NCBI GenBank assembly: GCA_018340805.1 | Contig: JACMZG010001863.1 | Location: 60,262,300 to 60,326,299 of the forward strand | Length of the DNA: 64,000 nt | Reading direction: 5' to 3' | Source: Microvelia longipes | Taxonomy: Eukaryota > Arthropoda > Insecta > Hemiptera > Veliidae | In this document: positions 56,317 through 64,000 of the stretch, in pieces | Layout of the letters: each line of letters begins with the position of its first letter | How positions within the stretch are numbered: position 1 is the first letter of the stretch | Translations under genes and position numbers: made by a program | The notes under the pieces: model-generated | What the model saw: only the letters and a program-made list of their open reading frames with translations | Database searches by the model: none | What the model was told of the DNA's origin: nothing

Positions 56317-56648
56317 TATACAAAAAAATAAACGAAAATCTTAAATAACATAATATATGAAGAATAACATATATATGATATAACAAATGATAATTGAGGA
56401 ATTAGCTGCAGTCGATACTTGCTGTTGGATATGGATATCACTGGACCGATTTCGACTTAACGCCATTATCAGCAGGCAGGGCAATACTCGAGATCTCAAC
56501 TAATAAAGTTATCACAATATATTGTGCGAGAGACACCTAGGAAATGCAAGCATGAACAAGCAAATGCAATGCTACATCTGGGAACTCATTATTGATGGCT
56601 CGACATTACATTAATGACGAATGTCAAATGAAGGATCAGTTCCCAGAT
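56317..56648 (+). repeat. Non-satellite insert, copy 1 of a ~333-bp duplication
   Basis: Nearly identical to 57499-57833 (a few one-base differences). Contains a degenerate hammerhead-like motif (56439-56475, minus) and a fragment of element G (GCGAGAGACACCTAGGAAAT). At its right edge it returns to the 47-bp satellite. Confidence 0.88.
56439..56475 (-). ncRNA. Degenerate hammerhead-like motif in the duplicated segment
   Basis: Minus strand: CTG-CTGATAATG..GTTAAGTC-GAAATCGGTC-CAG. Helix I CTG/CAG and the GGUC cleavage site are kept, but G8 of the core is A and helix III (AUCGGU) has a mismatch. Repeated at 57623-57659. Confidence 0.35.
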
Positions 56649-57498
56649 AATTATAGACATTATTATACCTGTAAAATAATATTTATGTTTATTATAGCAT
56701 TATTATACATCTGTAAAATAATTTTATTTATATACATTGTAAAAAATATTTATATGTTATAGATAGACATTATTATACATCTGTAAAATAATATTTATAT
56801 GTTATACGATAGACATTATTATACATCTGTAAAATAATATTTATATGTTATAATTATAGACATTATTATACATCTGTAAAATAATATTTATATGTTATAA
56901 TGATAGACATTATTATACATCTGTAAAATAATATTTTATGTTATAATGATAGACATTTATTATACATCTGTAAAATAATATTTAATATGTTATAATTATA
57001 GACATTATTATACATCTGTAAAATAATTATATGTTATAATATAGACATTATATACATTGTATAGATACATTATTAATACATCTGTAAAAATAATATATTT
57101 ATATGTTATAATGATAGACATTATTATACATCTGTAAAATAATATTTATATGTTATAATGATAGACATTATTATACATCTGTAAAATAATATTTATACAT
57201 CTGTAAAAATATTTTATATAATGATAGAATTATTATACATCTGTAAAATAATTTTATAGTTATAATTATAGACATTATTATACATCTGTAAAATAATATT
57301 ATATGTTATAATGATACATTATTATACATCTGTAAATAATATTTGTATGTTATACATGATAGACATATTAACATCTGTAAAATAATATTATATGTATAAT
57401 GATAACATAATACATCTGTAAATAATATTTATATGTTATAATGATAGACATTATTATAATCTGTAAAATATATTTATAGGTTTAATTATAGATATTAA
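56649..57498 (+). repeat. 47-bp minisatellite, second block
   Basis: About 18 further units of the same 47-bp repeat. Confidence 0.9.
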
Positions 57499-57910
57499 TA
57501 TACAAAAAAAATTAACGAAAATCTTAAATAACATAATATATGAAGAATAACATATATATGATATAACAAATGATAATTGAGGAATTAGCTGCAGTCGATA
57601 CTTGCTGTTGGATATGGATATCACTGGACCGATTTCGACTTAACGCCATTATCAGCAGGCAGGGCAATACTCGAGATCTCAACTAATAAAGTTATCACAA
57701 TATAATTGTGCGAGAGACACCTAGGAAATGCAAGCATGAACAAGCAAATGCAATGCTACATCTGGGAACTCATTATTGATGGCTCGACATTACATTAATG
57801 ACGAACGTCAAATGAAGGATCAGTTCCCAGATATAGCATTGCATTTTGCTTGTTACATTTCCTAGGTGTAAAACATCGACTATTCATGATTTGCAAAACA
57901 CGGTAGTATT
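57499..57910 (+). repeat. Copy 2 of the ~333-bp duplication plus element G fragment
   Basis: 57499-57833 repeats 56317-56648; after the end of the duplication the element G sequence continues (TAGCATTGCATTTTGCTTG, then GCAAAACACGGTAGTAT at about 57890-57906). Copy 2 is therefore the original junction and copy 1 the derived one. Confidence 0.8.
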
Positions 57911-58282
57911 AAATAATATAATAAAGTTTTATCAGTAAATAACTTCTAGTCTCAATAGGCAGGACGAGCCCTCTGAAGACCCTAGGCGAGGGTTCATATT
58001 AGGAATGTGTACCGATTCAAGGCCGTGTCCTTGAGAGAGGTGTGTGTAAAAAAATTACCAAAATACAGTGTTATTAATATCAAATTCCTTAGGATTGAAT
58101 GCTGTTTTCAAAATAGTTAATTTGACGATATTCTCAAATTTAATTTTTTAAAGTTACAAAATTATTATGGTAATTAGATACCATAATAATAATTTTCGAG
58201 TTTAGAAATATGTTTCCCCATATTTTTTAGGGATTATTCGGAGAAAAGTAAGTACTCCACGATTAATTTTCACATTACAAAT
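57911..58282. other. No recognised feature
   Basis: AT-rich sequence between element G fragment and (TA)n array. Confidence 0.45.
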
Positions 58283-58391
58283 TAATATATATATATATAT
58301 ATAATATATATATATATATATAATATATATATATATAATAATATATATATATATTATATATATATTTATATATATATAATATAATATATAT
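58283..58391. repeat. (TA)n microsatellite
   Basis: TA array with several breaks. Together with 58505-58580 it brackets a short unique segment (58392-58504) that is open in several frames. Confidence 0.9.
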
Positions 58392-58504
58392 AATGTGGTG
58401 TGTGAATGAAATTTTGGTTCCTATAGAGTTTATGGAACACGGAAAATATTCGAACGCTTTCTCGAATCGAAATGAAACTGGTACAAAAATCAACCTTGAT
58501 GATA

Positions 58505-58505
58505 A

Positions 58506-58559
<54 letters not shown>

Positions 58560-58580
58560 TATATATATATATATAATATA
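58505..58580. repeat. (TA)n microsatellite
   Basis: TA array followed by GATAAGTGAGTCACCCC, the inverse of the flank at 26810-26830. Confidence 0.9.
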
Positions 58581-59700
58581 TGATAAGTGAGTCACCCCTT
58601 GATAAATTCACGCTCCCCTACCTCCTCCATATCCCTAACCTCCCAAAACCTCATAAGCTCATTTTTTTTTTAAAAAATGAAAATGAATTGAAAATTCACC
58701 AAAAGGTCAATTTTTTGGAGAAGGGGGTTACAAGACGTTTTTAAAACACCAAATATTTTTACTTTCTAGTTTAAATTTTTTTTATAAATTAGTGTTACGT
58801 TTTAGCGTAAGGAGACCAAAAGGATGCTAACCTCATATGTGACCAGCGGCAGGTGTAATTGCAGTAGACAAAGATCTTATTGCCATGTTCAGAGTTAAAT
58901 ATTACCCAAATTTTCCTAGACCTGTCTCTCCTCGTCCTGTAGCTAGGCAGGAGCCGTAGGCCCCCCTCCTCTCGACTACTACTTTTGACGAAAAGTAAGT
59001 ACTAACTAAAGTAATATATATAAAGCAAGTAAGGAAACAAACACGATTTCTATCAGACCTGGCATGTAGTTCACATTTTGTCCACCAGGGAGTTGCCTCA
59101 AATTTTCCTACGGGCGTAAATATAAACAAACTATTTACGTTCTAAAACTTTTTGTTTTTAGTGCATTTATTTGTACAATTTAGTATAAAATGTAAATAAT
59201 TTGTGTTAAAAATACGTTTTGTCGCATCCAATAGAGGTTTAAATGCTAATCTTGAAATACTAGGTTTTTTAAATTACTTAAAACGAGCGGCTAATTTAAC
59301 TTCTTTTTTTGAGTGCACTACTTAACTTAGTACATTTTTGCGTGTAATACTTGATTTTTCCCCTTCAAATATTAATTGTAATTAGTAATTTTACAACATT
59401 AACCAAACATTTTTGTATATAATAAAAGGAATCGTGATTTTAAGTTATATTTATGGTAATACATTGTCGTCTGGATGTTCTTCAGAATTTTAATAAAAAC
59501 GTGTACTTTACCTTTACTATATTTTCTCTTTTTCTTTAACTAAATTATTGTAACAATTATTTAACAGAATTTAATACAAAATCATTAAACTATCACGTAC
59601 ATATTAAAGTAATAAAACACGATTAAAAGTAAAACTCACCTAATGTTATCAGGGTTGCCAATAAAACTAAGTAAAAAAACGTAAATGTATTTTTTTTATT
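58581..59700. other. No recognised gene
   Basis: A 75-codon minus-strand frame at 58902-59129 has no motif. From about 59370 the sequence resembles 18790-19060 and 48540-48720, part of the repeat that carries the CAGCTGATCACG block. Confidence 0.45.
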
Positions 59701-59757
59701 TTTGAGCCTGCAATCAGCTGATCACGCATGTCTGAATTTTTTTACACAGGTTAGTAT

Positions 59758-60188
59758 TAGACCAAGAGCCCAGAGGTGTTTTGTTAATAAAAAGTGTAAT
59801 GGCTGGAACCGGTCTCAATTTTTCGTAGATATCTTCCTGAACAAGGATTTGCAATTCTGCAGACTCGTAACGGATGGGTGTCCCAGGCAGAACGCACTTT
59901 TACATGTCAAATTTACAACCCAAGTTAACAAACAGTGTAATGGCTGGAACCGGTCTCAATTTTTCGTGAATACCTTTCTGAACAAGGCTCTGCAATTCTG
60001 CCGACTCGTATCGGATGGGTGTCCCAGGCAGAACCTTTGACCCCTAAAGTGCGTTCTGCCTGGCACACCCATCCGATACGAGTCGGCAGAATTGCAGATC
60101 CTTGTTCAGGAAGGTATTTACGAAAAATTGAGACAGGTTCCAGCCATTACACTTTTTATTAACAAAACACCCCTGTGCTCTTGGTCTA
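59758..60188. mobile_element. 431-bp fold-back element with duplicated left arm and 3-bp TAT duplication
   Basis: TAGACCAAGAG starts and CTCTTGGTCTA ends the element. TAT flanks both sides (59755-59757 and 60189-60191). Uninterrupted sites at about 19446-19460 and 48796-48810 read GGTTAGTATAGGAG, proving the insertion. The arm (GTGTAATGGCTGGAACCGGT to GGGTGTCCCAGGCAGAAC) is present twice on the left and once inverted on the right. Each arm is open for about 38 codons on the strand reading VLPGTPIRYESAELQ. No transposase. Confidence 0.88.
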
Positions 60189-60239
60189 TATAGGAGTTTC
60201 CCTACTTGGTTTATATATTACTTTAGTACTAACTAATGT

Positions 60240-60806
60240 GAAATTTTCAGGGCAGGCCCTTAAAGGTGTGTAAAACTTAGCCCCCTCTGCAATTGGTTTC
60301 GCCCTCCCTAAAAGTTTAGGCTGGCTACGGTCCAGCCCCTCTATAGATGAATATTCTTATTTTTGTACCACCCGACTAAATTAAACCTTAGACCCTTAAG
60401 TTTGCCAGAAGAATTTTACATTTTAATTTAAAATGATCGTAGAAAGAGCAGTGGCATAGTTACCCAAGTCTATTTAATTTTCTTCAACCTTTTAATTAAA
60501 ATGGATTTTAAAATAATTATTTTCTTTAAAAGAGCAGTATGAATAGGAAAATAGAGTATGAAAATTTCTTAGTATGTTATTAGACGGTTTAAAAGCATTA
60601 ATCGGCTTTTTAAATGCAAGTAACCGCAGCAAAAGAATAGACAGCTAGATACGACTACCTGACAGACAGATGATTTCCTTTCATTTTTCCATTTCTGAAA
60701 AGGGTAATTCCAATTTTTCAATCGGAGTCTCCGCCAATAAATACTGTCAATGATGGGAGGGGGTTTTTAAATATTTGACTATTTCAAAAGAAATTAAATG
60801 TATAAT
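60240..60806. other. No recognised feature
   Basis: AT-rich, no gene or repeat recognised. Confidence 0.45.
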
Positions 60807-61025
60807 GAAGATTTAGGTCTTCCGGTGGTGACCGCATCAAATGTAAATGAAGAATCGCGACGTTTCGCTTCCACTGTGGGAGCATCTTCAGGGATGTAGG
60901 ACATCATGGATAGAAACGCAATACAAAACTGAACTGAACGAAACGATCCGTTTCTTCATCTACATTGACGCGGTCACCACCGGAAGACCTAAATCTTTAA
61001 GACAATAACCGCGGAAGCCTACGCA
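60807..61025. mobile_element. Fold-back element of family C with hammerhead-like core
   Basis: GAAGATTTAGGTCTTCCGGT with GGTGACCGC is inverted at 60960-60998, and the end GACAATAACCGCGGAAGCCT with ACGCAG recurs at 63842-63862. The left arm holds the core at 60859-60891. No coding. Confidence 0.75.
60859..60891 (-). ncRNA. Candidate minimal hammerhead ribozyme, family C
   Basis: Minus strand: CTGAAGA-U-GCTCCCAC-A-GTGGAAGC-GAAA-CGTC. Helix II is 8 bp with one mismatch. ACGU is self-complementary (minimal helix III) and ends in the GUC triplet. CTGAAGA fits the consensus since position 7 is variable. Helix I pairing from the flanks is weak, so activity is uncertain. Confidence 0.5.
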
Positions 61026-61170
61026 GTTTAAATGTATTAATTATTTTGACATTATTATAACATCATACAATTTAACTGAAACGTTTCACCTAGTCAGATT
61101 CACTACACTCGTTCTCAACATTTCGCAACAAGAAAATCAACTATTTACATTGCAATATGTCTTCAGACAG

Positions 61171-61230
61171 ATACGCTTGAGAGATCGTATTCTATACGAT
61201 CCGCGGATCTAGAAGTGTGCGTGATCGTAC
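61171..61230 (-). repeat. End fragment of family F
   Basis: Ends TCCGCGGATCTAGAAGTGTG then CGTGATCGTAC followed by TA, matching the right end of 45787-46291. Confidence 0.65.
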
Positions 61231-61520
61231 TAAATCTTATTAGGCATAAAACATATTAGAAACAAATTTAAAAAAGTTGTGACTACTTATGAATAAAAGT
61301 GAAAGTTGTTAAGTAATTTTTAACGTAATTTTTTAAGTCCTTTTTTAATGCAGAACGGAGCTGATACGTGTTTGGCTTTTATTCTCTTCCTTTAAAACTA
61401 CGTACAATTAGCAAAAGGCCTCGCTTTGGTCGTCGAAAGCAAAATCACCACTTAGCCTAAATAATCTATATTTTACTTTTCTGCTTTATATATTGTAAAT
61501 GCTCGTTGATTTGTACCCCC

Positions 61521-61680
61521 GTAGGTTCCTTAGGGCCCCTTATATTACTTGTTTACCGTAGGGTGTCCTAGGTGCCCTTATATTACGTTTTTGTACCCGG
61601 TAGGGTGTCCCTAGGTGCCTTTATATTACGTTTTTGTATCCGGTAGGGTGTCCCTACGTGCCCTGATATTACATATTTCA
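61521..61680 (+). repeat. ~42-bp minisatellite
   Basis: Four imperfect units starting at 61521, 61558, 61600 and 61643 with GTAGGGTGTCCCTAGGTGCC and TTATATTACGTTTTTGTA. Confidence 0.8.
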
Positions 61681-62088
61681 TAAATATATTAAAATTATCT
61701 TTTTAAATAAGTATATAAATGGTAGATATAATATTGTAATGTTTATTACTTAAAACAAATTTGTTCCTAAGTCATAAAATATTGTATGACATGATTGAAT
61801 ACATTACTGAATGAAATAAGCATCGCGCCATGCCTGGCCGGGTGTTTTTTTTTAATAGAATTTGTAATTTATCAAAGTGAAATTACTTAAATGGAAACGA
61901 TAATATATTTTATGCATTTAGATTTAAACTAATCATGGAAATATAAAACTGGGTGATTTAAATGTGGTATTTTGTATAAGGAACTGCCCCATTTCTTTAA
62001 AACAATAGCCTGAGCAAATGCTCCGATACAGGGGGTTTATTGTTTGCGACTCTCGCTGGCTGCCTCAGTATGTACTCTACAATTATCA
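61681..62088. other. No recognised feature
   Basis: AT-rich; nothing recognised. Confidence 0.45.
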
Positions 62089-62262
62089 TTTGATACTACC
62101 GAGTTTTGCAAAACATGAGTTGGACGTAACGAAACAGAGTGGAACATGACATGATGTCGAGCCATCAATGATGACGAATGTCGAATGATGAAACAGTTCC
62201 CAGATTAGCATGCATTTTTCTTGTTACATTCCTAGGTGTCTCTCGCACAATTTAATTTGTGT
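62089..62262 (+). mobile_element. Element G fragment with partial hammerhead
   Basis: Starts with the inverted terminus ATCATTTGATACTACCGAG and GTTTTGCAAAACATG, then GAGTTGGACGTAACGAAACAGAG (only the 3' part of the ribozyme, 62116-62139) and the unit sequence down to the CACAATTTAATTTGTGT end. The CTGA box and cleavage site are deleted. Confidence 0.7.
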
Positions 62263-63065
62263 ACTCTACAAAATTATTTATAAAATCATTTCTACAAGTT
62301 ATTACTTATCCATTTATCGATTTTTTCAAGACAATGTTTTTCATTCTGTTTTAAAAATACTTTTTAAAATAAATTTACACTGCAAGTGTGTATAATGTTC
62401 TTACACTTGACTGCTGATCTTGGGGAATAGCACCAGAAAACCATGTATATAAAGCATACAGGGACAATACAATACATAGGGGTGGGGCACAATGCCTCAC
62501 TCCGGGTCTTATCAATGAGTGCATGCAAATGTCTGAAAGAGACCTGGGGGGGGGGTAATTGTATCGAAAAGTCCCTTGTGTTTTAACAAGGTAAAGGGGG
62601 GGGGACTCGATTTGTGAGCCTTATTACACCAGACTGAGTGGGAACCTTCAGGGGCCCTATAGCTGCGAAAGGGGGCGATACTTTGAGAGGGGGTTCTCAG
62701 TCAAAAGACGAATAGCAAGAAAAAAAAAAAGAATTCAATCTACATTTCTTTTCTTTACAAATAGAAGAATAAAGTTTGAAAGTCTAAACCCGAAAAAATA
62801 ACCTTCACGTGAAAAAATATAAAGAAAATGAAATACATAGAAAGAAACCTTATTTACTTTGGTTTATTTTCAGTTTTTCCTTCTGCCCTTGTTTGCTTTC
62901 CTATGGTCATTCTATGCATTTGTAAGCTTCATTATATAAATAATAATTAATAAAGAAACAATTTATATTGTTTTTACCGTCTGGGTCCACTATTATCTAA
63001 ATCGATTCTTTTTTTTGTACTTTCGATATCTTCTTTAGAGAAGAAATATTGTCGCAGTATAAAGA
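62263..63065. other. No recognised gene
   Basis: G-runs near 62548-62556 and 62595-62604 and a purine-rich stretch at 62695-62880. No coding or repeat unit recognised. Confidence 0.4.
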
Positions 63066-63862
63066 TTATTGAAGATTAAGTCTTTCAGGTGGTGACCGCC
63101 GTCAATGTGATGAAAATTCGCGTTCCAACTTCCAATTTATACCGATGGGTATACTAGGAAAAGTAATTGTGTTTTGCAAGAAAATTCCGAAACCAAGATG
63201 TCACCGAAATTATACGTTTAGGGTGTTTTTAGGCTCCTGCGGGTTTTCAAAAGTTTTCGTATGTGTGTGTTTCTGTTCTCATCGTAGCTCCTAGGTGTAT
63301 TATGTAGAGAGTTGAAACTTTGGCACAAAATCCCGTCTACTGCCTGGATGTTGTATTTAGAAAATACCAATTTGAGATTTAGCACGCATAATAGCTATAA
63401 GATTATTAAGATAAGATTTGTATAGATATTAACTATTATATGTATAAGATTACATTTTTTGCCAGTTCCTCTCATCAATTTATTTTTATCAAATGACTTA
63501 ATTAAATAACCACTGACTAACATTATCATTAATAAATAACTTTTTAATTTTAAAAAAAAAATCAGAAAATAATCTAATTGAGTTGAAATTTGGTAACAAG
63601 TGTAATCGCCTGTACGTAACTAAGATAAATACATTTAGTTACATAGCACATTAAAAGTTCGTTTTTAATAGACAGTAATAATCCATGATTATTTATTGAT
63701 CATAAAACTTAAGCCATTAAAAAAATTCAGAGGGACCCCCGTAGCCATTTTTATTCATGATTTCCAACATCCCTAAGGAAATCCGAAACGTCGGATTCTT
63801 CACTACCGACGAGTCACTACCAGAAACCTAAATCTTCATGACAATACGCCGAAGCTACGCAG
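63066..63862. mobile_element. Long copy of family C (about 800 bp)
   Basis: Diverged ends GAAGATTAAGTCTTTCAGG with GGTGACCGCC (left) and ACCTAAATCTTCATGACAAT..GCTACGCAG (right) match 60807-61025. A degenerate ribozyme region (CCGAAACGTCGGATTCTTC at about 63785) remains on the right arm. The ~650-bp centre (GTTTTTAGGCTCCTGCGGG, GTGTGTGTTTCTGTTC) has no long frame. Confidence 0.6.
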
Positions 63863-64000
63863 AATATTATTACTAAGAGAGGCTATGTTGAATTTAAAAC
63901 ATAGAAAAAGTAACTGAATACCTTCAAAATCATAAAATCGAATATAACGTAACAACTGACAGTAACTTTATATAAATTAATTATATTATCCCATATATGG

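Overview
This window looks like a stretch of a large, AT-rich animal genome, most likely an arthropod and possibly an insect. The evidence is tRNA-headed SINEs with target-site duplications, a Jockey/CR1-like non-LTR reverse transcriptase remnant, many short inverted-repeat elements, long (TA)n arrays, AT-rich minisatellites, and no operons or bacterial-style gene packing. The species cannot be named from the sequence. The assembly has an N10 gap (33474-33483), one isolated N (38843) and many one-base differences in homopolymers, which suggests imperfectly polished long reads.

Layout. 1-9 kb: repeat fragments, a truncated tRNA SINE, three minisatellites and a degenerate exon resembling the N-terminal part of an insect tyrosine-recombinase-like protein (8708-9042). 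9-22 kb: fold-back elements, a cluster of TA-flanked elements with a younger element nested inside (14893-15809), a T-rich island of unknown nature (17480-18660) and a nested set of inverted elements (19063-20459). 22.6-24.2 kb: four 314-bp tandem units, each with a complete hammerhead self-cleaving ribozyme core, and an inverted partial copy carrying a fifth. 25-33 kb: fold-backs, (TA)n arrays and SINEs. 33484-38842: 9.6 near-identical 558-bp units, open on the minus strand, encoding a 186-residue lysine-rich repeat with two cysteines and a Thr/Pro linker. This is the only strong protein-coding signal. 39-64 kb: SINEs, two hAT-type MITEs with 8-bp duplications, a 47-bp minisatellite with an internal segmental duplication, the reverse transcriptase remnant, an LTR-like fragment with a tRNA-Lys primer-binding-site-like sequence, and more fold-backs.

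The unifying theme is hammerhead ribozymes. Besides the canonical array, at least five other repeat families carry a CTGANGA...GAAA core with a paired helix II. In each of those, the segment that would form helix III is self-complementary although its sequence differs. In the array the self-complementary segment is helix I. This fits ribozymes that cleave as dimers in tandem transcripts, as described for Penelope-like elements and animal retrozymes. No Penelope reverse transcriptase is visible here, so these would be non-autonomous. The 558-bp gene is independent of that theme and looks like a large, recently homogenised, probably extracellular repeat protein; neither of its ends is in the window.
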